From the NCBI RefSeq assembly GCF_002117915.1, contig NZ_BDJB01000004.1:53939-117938 (forward strand): DNA of 64,000 nucleotides, given 5' to 3'. The DNA comes from Sphingomonas sp. TZW2008. GTDB lineage: Bacteria > Pseudomonadota > Alphaproteobacteria > Sphingomonadales > Sphingomonadaceae. The translations under genes and the position numbers were made by a program. The notes beneath the pieces were generated by a model, which worked only from the letters and a program-made list of their open reading frames with translations, did not search any database and was not told the origin of the DNA. Positions 31,628 to 43,000 of this stretch are shown one piece after another. The stretch's first letter is position 1. Every line of letters starts with the position of its first letter.

Positions 31628-33085
31628 TCATTGCTGCGGCGATTGCTGCGCGGAAAGCGCGGGCGCGCCGGCGGCGGTGTCTATCTGCGAATCGCCACCG
31701 AGGGTGCGGTACAGTGTGACGAGATTGGTCGCGCGGATCAGCCGCGTCTGCACCACCTGCTGCTGCGCGGCGTAGAGCGAGCGCTGCGCGTCGAGGCTGG
31801 ATAGGAAGGTGTCGATCCCGCCACGATAGCGCGCCTCCGTCAGCCGGTAGGTATCGGCGGCGGCGGCGGCGAAGCGTTCGTTCGCGGCGAGTTCGTCCGT
31901 GATCGTGCCGCGCCGGGCGAGCGCGTCCGCCACCTCGCGGAACGCGGTCTGGATCGTGCCTTCATATTGCGCCAGCGCCGCGCGCTGCAGCGCATTGGCC
32001 TGCTCGACCCCCGCGCGGCCGGCGCCGGCACGGAAGATCGGGTAGTTGGCAGTCGCCGACGCGGATTTGGTCAGCGCATCGCCCGAGATCAGCGAGCCGA
32101 GCGCCTGGCTGGCGAAGCTGAACAACCCCGTGAGCGAGATCGTCGGGAAGAGCGCCGCGCGCGCGGCGCCGATCTCGGCGTTGGTCGCGCGCAGTTCGTA
32201 TTCGGATTGCACCACGTCGGGGCGGCGCAGGAGGATGCGGCTGTCGAGCCCGGCGGGCAGTTCGGCAACTGTCCGCGATGCTTCCTCGATCGAGGCGGGG
32301 AGCAGCGCGGGATCGACCGGGGCGCCGACGAGCAGTTGCAGCGCGTTGACGTCCTGCGCCAGCGCGGTGCGCTGGCTGGCGATATTGCCCTCGGCGGTGG
32401 CGAGGATCTGTTCGGCCTGCCGCAGATCGGTGCGCGGCGCGACGCCGCCAGTCACGCGCGCGCGGGTGAGCGTGACCGAGCGACGTGCGATTGCGGCGGT
32501 ATCCTCGGCAAGCTTCAACAGCGTACGGTCGGCGGCGTAGGTGAGCCACGCGCCCGCGACGTCGCCGGTCAGCGTCAGCCGCGTCGCGCGGGCGGCGGCC
32601 TCCTGCGAGAAATAGCGGTTGAGCGCGGCGTCGCTGAGCGAACGGACGCGGCCGAACAGGTCGAGCTCGAATGCGTTCACGCCGACGCTGGCGGAATAGG
32701 TCGTGCCGCCGACCGCGAAATTGCCGCCCGCCGCGCCGCGTCCGATGTCGCGCCGGTTGACCCCGCCGCTGGCGTCGATCTGCGGGAACAATTCGGCGCG
32801 CTGGATGCGATATTGCGCACGCGCGGCGGCGATGTTGGCGACGCTGGCGCGCAGATCGCGATTGTTGGCGAGCGCCTGGTCGATGATCCGTTGCAACCGC
32901 GTGTCGCGAAATACGTCGCGATAGCTGACGCTGGGCAGTGCGGCTTCACTCTGCCGTAGATAGGCATCGCCGACCGGCCAGGAGGGCGGGACGGGGAAGG
33001 CGGGCTGGACGTATTTCGGCGCCATGCTGCACGCGCCGAGCGCCAGCGTGCCGGCAAGCAGGATCGGGCGAAGCGCACGCATCAC
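31628..33085 (-). CDS. RND efflux outer-membrane factor (NodT/OprM family)
   Basis: 485 residues. A lipoprotein signal (L-L-A-G-T-L-A-L-G-A-C-S-M) ends at a lipobox cysteine. Two outer-membrane-efflux repeats follow, each with long coiled-coil hairpins (N-N-R-D-L-R-A-S-V-A-N-I and R-R-P-D-V-V-Q-S-E-Y-E-L-R-A). The R-R-P-D motif is diagnostic of NodT-type channels. It is the third gene of the adaptor-pump-channel operon; its start overlaps the pump stop by 4 bp. Exports the drugs or solvents delivered by the RND pump. Confidence 0.9.
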   Translation of the reverse strand: MMRALRPILLAGTLALGACSMAPKYVQPAFPVPPSWPVGDAYLRQSEAALPSVSYRDVFRDTRLQRIIDQALANNRDLRASVANIAAARAQYRIQRAELFPQIDASGGVNRRDIGRGAAGGNFAVGGTTYSASVGVNAFELDLFGRVRSLSDAALNRYFSQEAAARATRLTLTGDVAGAWLTYAADRTLLKLAEDTAAIARRSVTLTRARVTGGVAPRTDLRQAEQILATAEGNIASQRTALAQDVNALQLLVGAPVDPALLPASIEEASRTVAELPAGLDSRILLRRPDVVQSEYELRATNAEIGAARAALFPTISLTGLFSFASQALGSLISGDALTKSASATANYPIFRAGAGRAGVEQANALQRAALAQYEGTIQTAFREVADALARRGTITDELAANERFAAAAADTYRLTEARYRGGIDTFLSSLDAQRSLYAAQQQVVQTRLIRATNLVTLYRTLGGDSQIDTAAGAPALSAQQSPQQ

Positions 33086-36000
33086 GATTGCTCCAGCGTC
33101 GGGGGTGCGTTGGGCGGCTCACGATTCTCGACCGGCGGGTGGTGACCCGGCTCGCGCCCGCGCAGCTTCGCCATGCCGTCGCGGAAGCCGCGGCGGACGA
33201 GGACGAAGAACAGCGGGATGTAGAAGACCGCCAGTACCGTCGCGGTCAGCATCCCGCCGATCACCGCGGTGCCGATCGCGATGCGGCTGTTCGCGCCCGC
33301 GCCGGTCGAGATCGCGAGTGGCAGCACGCCGAAGATGAAGGCGAGGCTGGTCATCAAAATCGGGCGGAGCCGGATGCGCGCGGCGGTAAGCGCGGCATCG
33401 ATGACGCGCGCGCCCTTCTTCTCCTCCTGCTCGGCGAACTCGATCATTAGGATCGCGTTCTTCGCCGCGAGGCCCATCGTCGTCAGCAGACCGATCTGAA
33501 GATAGACGTCGTTGGTCAGCCCGCGCAGCGTGACGAACAGGATCGCCCCGATCAGCCCGGTCGGGATGACGAGCAGCACCGCGAGCGGGATCGACCAGCT
33601 CTCGTAAAGCGCGGCGAGGCACAGGAAGACGACGATGATCGACAGGCCGTAGAGCAGCGGCGCCTGCCCCGACGACAGCCGTTCCTGATAGGAGATGCCG
33701 GCCCAGGCGATGCTTGTGCCTGGGATCTGCCGGGCAAGCTCCTCGATCCGATCCATCGCATCGCCCGAGCTGCCGCCCGCGCTCTGCCCCTGGAATTCGA
33801 ACGATTCGATGCCGTTGAAGCGCGACACGGTGGTCGGTGCCTGCGACCAGGCGGTCGTGGCGAAGCTCGAGAAGGGCGCCATCTGGCCATTCGAGCCCCG
33901 GACGAACCATTGGTAGAGATCGTCCGGCTCGGCACGATACGGCGCGTCGCCCTGGACGTAGACGCGCTTCACGCGGCCGCGATCGACGAAGTCGTTGACG
34001 TAGCGCCCGCCCCAGGCGGTCGAAAGCGTCGAGTTGACATCGGTCTGCGAGACGCCGAGCGCCGCGATCCGTTGCGGATCGGTCTTCACCTGCAGCGTTC
34101 CGATGTCGGGCAGTTCGGACAGGCGCACCCCGGTCAGCTGCGCATCGCCGTTGGCCAGCCCGAGCAGCTTGTCGCGTGCGGCGGCGAACTCCTGCTTGCT
34201 GAGGCCGCCGGTGTTCTGCAGCTCCATCGTGAAGCCTTCCGACTGGCCGAGCCCGCGGATCGCCGGCGGAACGAGTGCGAACACCTGCCCGTCGCGGAGC
34301 GCGCGAAAGGCGCCGGCGGCACGCGCGACGATCGCGTCGGCGGTATTTTCCTTGCCCTTGCGCTCCGCCCAGTCGGTCAGCGCGATGAAGCCCTGGCCGG
34401 TGTTCTGTCCCGACGCACCGCCGCCGCCGCCGCCCGCGACGGTGAACATCACCTTGACGTTCTTATTCTCGTACTTGCGGAAATATTCCTCGATCTGGCG
34501 CTGGACCTGCGTCGTGCGCCCTTGCGTCGCGCCGGCCGGCAGGCGGAACTGGACGATTGCGCCGCCCTGATCCTCGGTCGGCAGGAAGCCCGTCGGCAGG
34601 CGGAGGAACAGCACCGCGAGCAGGCCGACGACGCCGAGATAGATGACCAGGAACAGCCACTTGCGATCGATCACGCGCTTCACGGCGTTGACGTAGCGCT
34701 CGGTACCGCGTTCGAAGCTGGTGTTGAACCAGTCGCGCGTACCGTGCACCTTCTGCGCCACGCGCGGGAAGCGGCGCTCGGCCCAGCCGCCCTGCTGTTG
34801 CTCCTTGTCGTGCCGCTGCTTGAGCAGATGCGCGGTGAGCGCGGGCGAGAGGATGATGGCGACGGCGACCGAAAGGATCATTGCCGAGATGATCGTCAGC
34901 GAGAACTGGCGATAGATGACGCCCGTTGAGCCGCCGAAGAACGCCATTGGCAGGAACACCGCCGACAGGACCAGCGCGATCGCGACGAGCGCGACGGTGA
35001 TCTCGTTCATCGATTCGATCGTCGCCTCGCGCGGCGTCATGTCCGGATTCTCTTCGAGCAGGCGCTCGACGTTCTCGACCACGACGATCGCATCGTCGAC
35101 GAGCAGGCCGATCGCGAGCACCAGGCCGAACAGCGTCAGCGTGTTGATCGAGAAGCCGGCGACGTAGAACACGGCAAAGGTGCCGAGCAGTACGACCGGG
35201 ACTGCGATCGTCGGGATCAGCGTCGCGCGCCAGCTCTGCAGGAAGACGAACATGACGATGACGACGAGGATCACCGCTTCGATCAGCGTCTTCACCACTT
35301 CTTCGATCGACAGCTTGATGAAGTCGGTCGAGTCGCTCGAATAGGCGACCTTCATGTTGGGCGGATAGGTCTTGGCGACCCGCGCGATCTCGGCCTTGAC
35401 GAGTTCGGCTGTCTCAAGCGCGTCGGCGCCGGGAGCCAACAATACTGCGATGCCAGCGCCGGGGTGGCCATTGATCCGGCTCACCGCATTGTAATTTTCC
35501 GAGCCGAGCTCGACCCGCCCGACGTCACCGACCCGCACCGTCGCGCCCGACGGCAACGTCTTGAGGATGATCTCGCGGAACTGCTGCGGTGTCGCGAGGC
35601 GCGATTGCGCAGTGACCGTGGCGTTGAGCATCTGTTCAGACGGCATTGGCTGGCCGCCGAGCTCGCCCGCAGCGACTTCGGTATTCTGCGTCTGAATTGC
35701 GGTGATGACGTCGTTCGGGATCAGCTGAAAGCTCGCGAGCTTGGCCGGATCGAGCCAGATCCGCATGGCATATTGCGAACCGAAGACGTTGGTATCGCCG
35801 ACGCCTTTGGTGCGGCCGAGCGGATCCTGCAGCGTCGAGACCATCAGGTCGGACACGTCGCGGTTCGTCATCTTGTCGGTCGTGTCGTACACGCCGGCGA
35901 TCAGCAGGAAGTCCGGGTTTGACTTGCGGACGACGACGCCTTGCTGCTGCACCTGCGTCGGCAGGCGGGTGAGCGCCTGCTGAATCTGGTTCTGCACTTG

Positions 36001-36315
36001 GACCTGCGCGATGTCGGGATCGGTGCCCTTCTCGAACGTCGCGGTGATCGAGACCGATCCGCGCGAGGTGGATGAGGACGCGAAGTAGAGCAGCCCGTCG
36101 ATCCCGGTCAGCTGCTGTTCCAAAATTTGGGTGACCGAATTCTCGATCGTCTCGGCGTTCGCGCCGGGATAGGTTGCGCGGATCGATACCTGCGGCGGGG
36201 CGACGTCGGGATATTGCGCGATCGGCAGCGCGAGGATCGCGCCGACGCCCGCCATCATCACGATGATCGCGAGCACCCAGGCGAAGATGGGCCGGTCGAT
36301 GAAAATGCGTGACAC
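33082..36315 (-). CDS. Hydrophobe/amphiphile efflux RND pump (AcrB/MexB type)
   Basis: 1077 residues with the twelve-TM, two-porter-domain layout of HAE-1 pumps. The start F-I-D-R-P-I-F-A-W-V-L-A-I is typical, and the proton-relay Asp-Asp pair is in G-L-L-V-D-D-A-I-V-V-V-E-N-V-E-R (TM4). A second landmark is G-L-A-A-K-N-A-I-L-M-I-E-F-A near TM10. A glycine-rich loop (G-G-G-G-G-A-S-G) occurs in the porter region. Proton-driven export of hydrophobic toxic compounds. Encoded between adaptor and channel with essentially no gaps. Substrates not predictable. Confidence 0.94.
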   Translation of the reverse strand: MSRIFIDRPIFAWVLAIIVMMAGVGAILALPIAQYPDVAPPQVSIRATYPGANAETIENSVTQILEQQLTGIDGLLYFASSSTSRGSVSITATFEKGTDPDIAQVQVQNQIQQALTRLPTQVQQQGVVVRKSNPDFLLIAGVYDTTDKMTNRDVSDLMVSTLQDPLGRTKGVGDTNVFGSQYAMRIWLDPAKLASFQLIPNDVITAIQTQNTEVAAGELGGQPMPSEQMLNATVTAQSRLATPQQFREIILKTLPSGATVRVGDVGRVELGSENYNAVSRINGHPGAGIAVLLAPGADALETAELVKAEIARVAKTYPPNMKVAYSSDSTDFIKLSIEEVVKTLIEAVILVVIVMFVFLQSWRATLIPTIAVPVVLLGTFAVFYVAGFSINTLTLFGLVLAIGLLVDDAIVVVENVERLLEENPDMTPREATIESMNEITVALVAIALVLSAVFLPMAFFGGSTGVIYRQFSLTIISAMILSVAVAIILSPALTAHLLKQRHDKEQQQGGWAERRFPRVAQKVHGTRDWFNTSFERGTERYVNAVKRVIDRKWLFLVIYLGVVGLLAVLFLRLPTGFLPTEDQGGAIVQFRLPAGATQGRTTQVQRQIEEYFRKYENKNVKVMFTVAGGGGGGASGQNTGQGFIALTDWAERKGKENTADAIVARAAGAFRALRDGQVFALVPPAIRGLGQSEGFTMELQNTGGLSKQEFAAARDKLLGLANGDAQLTGVRLSELPDIGTLQVKTDPQRIAALGVSQTDVNSTLSTAWGGRYVNDFVDRGRVKRVYVQGDAPYRAEPDDLYQWFVRGSNGQMAPFSSFATTAWSQAPTTVSRFNGIESFEFQGQSAGGSSGDAMDRIEELARQIPGTSIAWAGISYQERLSSGQAPLLYGLSIIVVFLCLAALYESWSIPLAVLLVIPTGLIGAILFVTLRGLTNDVYLQIGLLTTMGLAAKNAILMIEFAEQEEKKGARVIDAALTAARIRLRPILMTSLAFIFGVLPLAISTGAGANSRIAIGTAVIGGMLTATVLAVFYIPLFFVLVRRGFRDGMAKLRGREPGHHPPVENREPPNAPPTLEQS

Positions 36316-36316
36316 G

Positions 36317-37513
36317 TCAGCCCTTGCCCTTGGCCTTCTGCTGCTGCTCGAGCTGTTCGGGCGACGGCGGTTTGGGTTGTTGCGGCGTGCCGGCGGGCAC
36401 CGCCTTGATCTCGGCGCCCGGCCGCAGCGTGCCGATGCCCTGCGTAATCACCTTCTCGCCGGCGCGCAGCCCACCGGTGACGACCCAGTTCTGCCGTTCG
36501 GCGCGATCGGCCTTCACCGTGCGCTGCACGGCCTTGTTGCCGCTGACGATCCACACGGTGGCATTGCCCTGCGGATCGCGCGATACGGCGGCTTGGGGGA
36601 CGAGGATGGCGTTGGCGGTGATCGCCTGCGCGAAGACCGCGCGCACGAACATGCCGGGTAGCAGCAGCCCCTGCGGATTGGGGAAGCGGGCGCGCAGCGT
36701 GACCGTGCCCGTCTGCTGATCAACGACGACTTCCGCGAATTCGACCGTGCCGGTCTGGCCATAATCGCTGCCGTCCTCCAGCTTCAGCCGCACCGTGGCG
36801 TTGGCGGGAAGGACGCCGCCCGTCGCCAGCGCGCGGCGCAGCTGCAGGATCGAGGCGGCGGACTGCTGGATGTCGACGTAGATCGGATCAAGCTGCTGGA
36901 TCGTCGTCAGCGGATCGGTCTGGCTGGTGGTGACCAGCGCGCCGACGGTGAATAGCGATCGGCCGATCCGGCCGGTGATCGGCGCGGGCACGGTGGTGAA
37001 GCGCAGGTTGATCTGCGCGGTTTCAAGCTGCGCGCGGTTCTGCGCGATCGTCGCCTCGGCCTGCCGCTGCGTCGCGACGGCATCGGTATAGTCCTGCTTG
37101 CTCACTGCCTCGATCGCAGCGAGCGGGCGGAAGCGGTCCGCCCGAATGCGCGCGGCCTCCGCGGTGGCGCGCGCACTTGCGACGTTGGCGGACGCCTCGT
37201 TGGCGGCGGCGCGATAGAGGCTGGGATCGATCTGGTAGAGCGGCTGGCCCTGGCGGACGATCGTGCCTTCGGTGAAGAAGCGCCGCTGGATCACGCCCGT
37301 GACCTGCGGGCGGACCTCCGAGCTACGATAGGCAAAGGTACGACCGGCAAGTTCGGTGATGAGCGGCACCTGCGTGGGCCGCGTCACAACATAACCGACC
37401 TGCACCGGCCCGCCGCCGCGGCCCTTCTCCTGCGCCTTCTCCGACCCGCCGCTGCACGCCGCGAGCGCCAGCGCGCCGAGCGCGGCCAGCTTCCGTCCGT
37501 CGATCACCTGCAT
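36317..37513 (-). CDS. RND periplasmic adaptor (AcrA/MexA family)
   Basis: 398 residues from the ATG at 37511-37513. The lipoprotein signal is L-A-A-L-G-A-L-A-L-A-A-C-S-G. Family pieces are E-V-R-P-Q-V-T-G-V-I-Q-R-R-F (lipoyl half), a coiled-coil hairpin (about 95-165), and the barrel with P-I-T-G-R-I-G-R-S-L-F-T-V-G-A-L-V. The longer open frame upstream has no signal sequence and is rejected. First gene of the efflux operon; the 292 bp to the divergent tamA gene (37514-37805) hold the promoter and no regulator gene, which is unusual for such operons. Confidence 0.9.
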   Translation of the reverse strand: MQVIDGRKLAALGALALAACSGGSEKAQEKGRGGGPVQVGYVVTRPTQVPLITELAGRTFAYRSSEVRPQVTGVIQRRFFTEGTIVRQGQPLYQIDPSLYRAAANEASANVASARATAEAARIRADRFRPLAAIEAVSKQDYTDAVATQRQAEATIAQNRAQLETAQINLRFTTVPAPITGRIGRSLFTVGALVTTSQTDPLTTIQQLDPIYVDIQQSAASILQLRRALATGGVLPANATVRLKLEDGSDYGQTGTVEFAEVVVDQQTGTVTLRARFPNPQGLLLPGMFVRAVFAQAITANAILVPQAAVSRDPQGNATVWIVSGNKAVQRTVKADRAERQNWVVTGGLRAGEKVITQGIGTLRPGAEIKAVPAGTPQQPKPPSPEQLEQQQKAKGKG

Positions 37514-37805
37514 CAGTCTGCTATGCGTCCGCGAGCCGCTTTGCCGCAACCGATCTTCATCGAAGGAAAACCAAAGGGACGCATCGATGATCGGTCTCCG
37601 AACGGGAGGGTAAGCGCATCGGGGCCGCAAGACCGCGAAATACGTTGAAGCGTAACCACATTCGTGCGGCACGGCCACCCCGCATGCGGCAGGACGACTG
37701 CCCCAAGCAAACAAGCCCAAGCGAGCGAAACCCTTTCGACATCCATACGTTGCATAGTTTGCGCGTAGATCAGTAATTTGACGACGCGCGGGTCAAAAGG
37801 GGCAT

Positions 37806-40046
37806 TTGGTGGGGTTTGATTCGGGGTGTCATCGCTGGTTGGCGGTCGCGTTGCTCGCGACGGCAGCGCCGGCGACTGCGCAAATGGCGAGACCGGGAAC
37901 AGCGCCGGCGCGGGGGCCGGATGCGCCGAAGGCCGGCTCTACCACCGACGTGGAGGCGGATGAGGCCGCGCGAGGCGATGTGCCCGTCGATAATGCCCCC
38001 AGCGGCGCGATCGTTCCCGATGCCGAATTCAACGCCGCGCTGCCCCCGCTGTCGAACGATCTGAACGCGCCGCTCGAGCCGATGCCCTCCGCCGAGCCCG
38101 CGGCGCCGATCGCGGGAGCGCCTGCCGTCACGCCGGCGCCGATCGTGCCCGCCGGCACGCTGCCGCCGCCCGCACCCGCCGATACCGAACTCGCCCAGCC
38201 GCTCACGCCCTTGTCGGCGGCCGATACCGTGCCGCTGCAGACGGCGGCGGACGTCAAGGACGCCGACGCGCCCGAGATCCGCTACGAGACGGTGGTGCGC
38301 GGTCTCGAGCCGCTCGGGCTCGACGACGAGTTCAAGTCGCTCTCGGCACTGCGCGAAGGCGACGGCAAGGCGGGTAATGCGACGCAAGTGAACGCGCGCG
38401 CGAAGGAGGATGAGGGGCTCGCCGTGCGGCTGATGAAGTCGCTCGGCTATTATGACGGCGTCGCCGTCTCGACGCTGGAAACGGTGCCTGGCGAGCCGGC
38501 GAAGCTGCGCGCGATCGTCACCGCGACGCCGGGCCGGCTCTACAAGCTCGGCCAGATTACCGTGAACGCCGGCCCTACCGTGCCGCCCAACCTTGTGCGT
38601 GAGCAGCTGCCGCTGAAGACCGGCGATCCGATCGAAGCGGCGCGAATCCAGGGCGCGGAGGCGAATGTCAGCCTCATCCTGCCGCAGCGCGGCTACCCTT
38701 TCGTTAAGGTGGGGGAGCGCGACATCCTGCTCGACGACGAGACGGTGACGGGCGACTATACGCTGCCGGTCGACACCGGCCCGCGCTCGTCGTTCGGCGT
38801 GCTTCGGCCGGAGGGCGACTCGGTGTTCTACGTCGAGCACCTCAACGTTTTCCCGCGGTTCAAGCAAGGCGACCTGTTCGACAATCGCAAGCGCGACGAT
38901 CTGCGTGAAGCGCTGGTCGCTACCGGGCTGTTCGACACACTCGCGGTCGAGCCGGTGCGCACTGGGCAGCCCGGGCCAGACGGCACCGAGCAGGTCGACC
39001 TCGTCGTCCGCCAGAGCAAGGGGCCGTGGCGCAGCCTCGCCGGCAGCGCGGGCTATGGGACAGGCGAGGGCGTCAAGGTCGAGGGCAGCTGGACGCACCG
39101 CAACCTCTTCCCGCCTGAGGGCGCGCTGATCCTGACCGCCATTGGCGGCACGCAGCAGCAGGGCGCCTCGGCCACCTTCCGCCGGCAGAACGCGGGCAAA
39201 CGCGACCGGTCCTTCTCCGCAGGCGTCGCGGCCAACCATTCGAACTACGACGCGTTCGACGCCTTCACCGGTACCGCCTTCGTGCGCTGGGCGTATGACT
39301 CGACCCCGATTTGGCAGAAGCGCTTCACCTATGCCTTTGGCGCCGAGCTGACCGGCACCAACGAGAGCGTGTTCGATTTCGCGCGCAACGAGCGTGTGCG
39401 CCGGACCTACGGCATCGCCGCCATCCCGGCGCAGGCGGTGTGGGACACGTCGGACGACCTGCTCAACCCGACCAAGGGCTATCGCCTAAAGCTAAACCTC
39501 AGCCCTGAAACATCGGTGCAGGGTGCGGTTCGCCCTTATGCGCGCACGATGATCGAGGGCACGGTCTATTATCCTATCAGCGACAGCCTGGTGATCGCTG
39601 GCCGCGCGCGGGCGGGTTCGATCTTCGGCATCGACCGCGACGATATCGCTCCATCGCGCCGCTACTATGGCGGCGGCGGCGGATCGGTGCGCGGCTACGG
39701 CTTCCAGCGCCTCGGGCCGTTCGAGCCGGTATCGTCACTGGTGCCCGACGAGGACGGCGAGATCGACATTGGCGACCTGCGCCCCGTCGGTGGGCGAAGC
39801 ATCAACGAATTCGCGATCGAGGCACGCTACCGTTTCGGCAATTTCGGCATCGTGCCGTTCATTGATGCCGGCAATGCCTATGAGAGCACCTTCCCCAAGG
39901 CATCTGACCTACGCTTTGGCGCGGGCGTCGGCGGTCGCTTCTACACCAACTTCGGGCCAATGCGCGTCGACCTGGCGACGCCACTGAACCCGCGCCCGGG
40001 AGACGGCAAGATCGCGCTCTACGTCTCAATCGGGCAGGCATTCTGA
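37806..40046 (+). CDS. tamA: TamA, Omp85-family outer-membrane assembly factor
   Basis: 746 residues. A signal peptide (W-L-A-V-A-L-L-A-T-A-A-P-A-T-A-Q) is followed by an unusually long Pro/Ala-rich low-complexity segment (about 20-135). POTRA domains come next (E-I-R-Y-E-T-V-V-R-G-L and later Y-K-L-G-Q-I-T-V-N), then the 16-strand barrel with the Omp85 signature V-R-G-Y-G-F-Q-R-L and a terminal Q-A-F. With TamB it helps insert or supply outer-membrane components. TTG start preceded by AAAAGGGG. Its stop overlaps the tamB ATG by one base. Confidence 0.9.
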   Translation: MVGFDSGCHRWLAVALLATAAPATAQMARPGTAPARGPDAPKAGSTTDVEADEAARGDVPVDNAPSGAIVPDAEFNAALPPLSNDLNAPLEPMPSAEPAAPIAGAPAVTPAPIVPAGTLPPPAPADTELAQPLTPLSAADTVPLQTAADVKDADAPEIRYETVVRGLEPLGLDDEFKSLSALREGDGKAGNATQVNARAKEDEGLAVRLMKSLGYYDGVAVSTLETVPGEPAKLRAIVTATPGRLYKLGQITVNAGPTVPPNLVREQLPLKTGDPIEAARIQGAEANVSLILPQRGYPFVKVGERDILLDDETVTGDYTLPVDTGPRSSFGVLRPEGDSVFYVEHLNVFPRFKQGDLFDNRKRDDLREALVATGLFDTLAVEPVRTGQPGPDGTEQVDLVVRQSKGPWRSLAGSAGYGTGEGVKVEGSWTHRNLFPPEGALILTAIGGTQQQGASATFRRQNAGKRDRSFSAGVAANHSNYDAFDAFTGTAFVRWAYDSTPIWQKRFTYAFGAELTGTNESVFDFARNERVRRTYGIAAIPAQAVWDTSDDLLNPTKGYRLKLNLSPETSVQGAVRPYARTMIEGTVYYPISDSLVIAGRARAGSIFGIDRDDIAPSRRYYGGGGGSVRGYGFQRLGPFEPVSSLVPDEDGEIDIGDLRPVGGRSINEFAIEARYRFGNFGIVPFIDAGNAYESTFPKASDLRFGAGVGGRFYTNFGPMRVDLATPLNPRPGDGKIALYVSIGQAF

Positions 40047-43000
40047 TGGCCGAGGACAGCGTCGCGACCGAAACCGTCGCCGTGCACCGCCCGCTGTGGC
40101 TACGCATCCTGAAGTGGATCGGCGTGGCAATCGCCGCGCTGCTCGTGCTGCTGCTCGTGATCGTGTTCGGCATCAACACCGATCCCGGCCGGCGCTTGGT
40201 CGCCGACCAGCTCGGCGGATATACCACCGCGGGCGGGCTCAACATCAAGGTCGGTCGGATAGACGGGTCGCTCTACGGCCGCATGGTGCTAAGCGACGTG
40301 CGCGTCAGCGATCCCAAGGGTGTATTCATCTCCTCGCCGCGGCTCGACGTCGATTGGCGGCCGTTCGCCTTCGTCAACAATCACGTCAACGTGCGGAGCT
40401 TGGAAAGCCAGCTCGTCACGATGACGCGCAACCCCGAATTCATCCCGCAGCCGAGCGATCCTAACGCGCCGCTGCTGCCCGATCTCGACATCGATATCGA
40501 CCGGCTGCGCGTCGCGCGCTTCGTGATGGAGGCGCCGGTCGCGGGCCAACGGCATATCGCGCGGCTCGACGGCGCGGCGCATATCGCCGACCGCCGCGCA
40601 CAGCTGACGGTCGACGCCGCCGCCCTGCGCGCGCCCGGCGTCGCCGGCGGCGACACGCTCCGGCTGAAGCTCGACGCCGTACCCGACGACAACAAGCTCG
40701 ATCTCGACGCGCGGCTGTTCGTGCCGGCGGGCGGCCTCGTCGCGTCGATCGCGGGCACCAAGGCGCCACTGACGGCGACGATCGGGGGGCAGGGGAGCTG
40801 GGCCGCATGGCGCGGCAAGGCGATGGCGACGCTCGGCGGCGGGCAATTCGCCGATCTCGACCTGTCGGCGCGCGACGGACATATCGAAATCCGTGGGACG
40901 ACGCAGCCCGGCCTCTATCTCGAAGGGCCGGTCGAACGGCTTACCGCGCCGCGGCTCGACGTCGCGATCGACACGACGCTCGCCGAGCGCCGCGCCGACA
41001 CGCGGATCAAGCTCGCCTCGAGCGCGCTGGCGGTCGACGCCGGCGGGATCATCGATCTGGCGAATAGCCGCTTCGGCAATTTCGCGGTCGACGCGAAGCT
41101 GCTGACGCCTGGCGCGATCGCGCCCAGCCTGCGCGGGCGCGACGTGCTCGCGCGGATGGTGCTGAACGGCGCCTTCGCGACGCCGACGGTGGATTACAAG
41201 GTGCGCGCGACGACGCTCGGCTTCGCCGAAACGACGGTCGAAAACCTCTACGCCGAGGGGCTCGCGCGGATCGACAGCGCGCGTATTCTCGTGCCGGTGC
41301 AAGCCCGCGCCCGGCGCATCAGCGGGCTCAATCCCGCACTCGGCGGTCTCACGACCAACGTACGGATCGACGGCGATCTGGCGATCGATATGCCGACGAT
41401 CCTGTCGGACAATCTGCGCATCCGATCGGACACGATCGATGCAACCGCGATCATCGCCGCCAATATGGAGACGGGGCGCTACACCGGCGCGCTGAAGGGC
41501 CGCGTCAACAACTTCCGCGTCGAGAGCGTCGGCATCGTCAACCTGACGACCGACGCGAAGCTCGTCAGCACCCCCAACGGCGGCTTCGGTATCGTTGGCC
41601 GCGTCGCGGTGCAGACGCGCGAGATCTTCAACGACGGCGTGCGCAGCTTTCTCGGCGGCAATGCGGTGGCGGCGGCGAACCTTGGCTACGACACCAACGG
41701 CATCGTCACCTTCCGCGACGTGCGGCTCAACGCGCCGGCCTTCCGCGTGACGCGGGGCAGCGGGCGCTACGATCTAAACACCGGTGCCGTGCTGGTCGAC
41801 GCCGATGCCTATTCGGCGCAATACGGTCCATTGTTCGCACGGGTGACGGGCAGCGCCGCCGCTCCGGTGGTGACGGTGCGCGCACCGCGGCCGGGCGTCG
41901 GCGTGGGGCTCGCCGATCTCAACGCACGGATCGTCGGGCGCGGCGGCGCTTATGCCGTGACGGCCACGGGGAACACGACCTACGGCCCGTTCAACGCCGA
42001 CGTGCTCGTCCGGCCGGGCGCTCAGCTTGCGGTTGACCTCAACCGCGTGATCTTTGCCGGCGTCAACTTCACCGGGCGCGTCGTGCAGACCGCCGCAGGG
42101 CCGTTCGCCGGCCGGGTGCAATTCGCCGGATCGGGTCTATCGGGCGCGATGCGGCTCGCCGCGCAGGGCCGCTACCAACGCGCCGATGTCGATGCGCGTG
42201 CCTATGCCGCACAGATCCCGGGGCAGGTCGATTTCGTCATTGGCCGCGCGATCGTGAAGGCTAGCGTCGTGCTCTACGATACGCCGCAGGTGATCGCCGA
42301 CGCGCAGGTCGCCGACCTACGCTACGGCCCGACGGTGATCCAGACAGGGCGGGTCAAGGTGAACTATGCCGGCGGCCGCGGCACCGCGCAGGCGCTGTTC
42401 ACCGGATCGAACAGCGTGCCGTTCCGGCTGGCGGCGAACGCGCGCCTGTCGCCGAACGACTATCTCGTCGCGCTGCAGGGCCAGGCGAACGGAATTAATT
42501 TCCGCACCGGCAATCCGGCGCGGATCATCGCCACTGGCGGCACGTACCGCCTGTCGCCGACGCAAATCGTCTTCGATCAGGGCCGCGCGCGTGTCGCCGG
42601 CAGCTACGGCAACGGCATCAACGCGCAGCTGCGGCTCGACCGCCTCGATCTGTCGATCGCCAACGCGCTGGTGCCCAACCTCGGGCTTGGCGGCCGCGCG
42701 ACGGGCAGCCTCGATTTCGTTCAGGCGAACGCAAACGCCTTCCCGCAGGCGGACGCGCGCGTCGCGATCAGCAACTTCACGCGATCAAGCCTAGCTGCCG
42801 TATCAGAGCCGGTCGACGTGGTGCTCGCCGGGCGGCTGGTGGCGAGCGGCGCGGAGGCGCGTGCGCTCGTCAAGCGCGGGCCGACGACGGTGGGCCGGAT
42901 GCAGGCGTTCCTGCGCCCGCTCGGCAGCGGCGGATCATGGGCCTCACGGTTGATGGCGGCACCGCTGAGCGGCGGCATCCGCTACAACGGTCCGTCAGGC

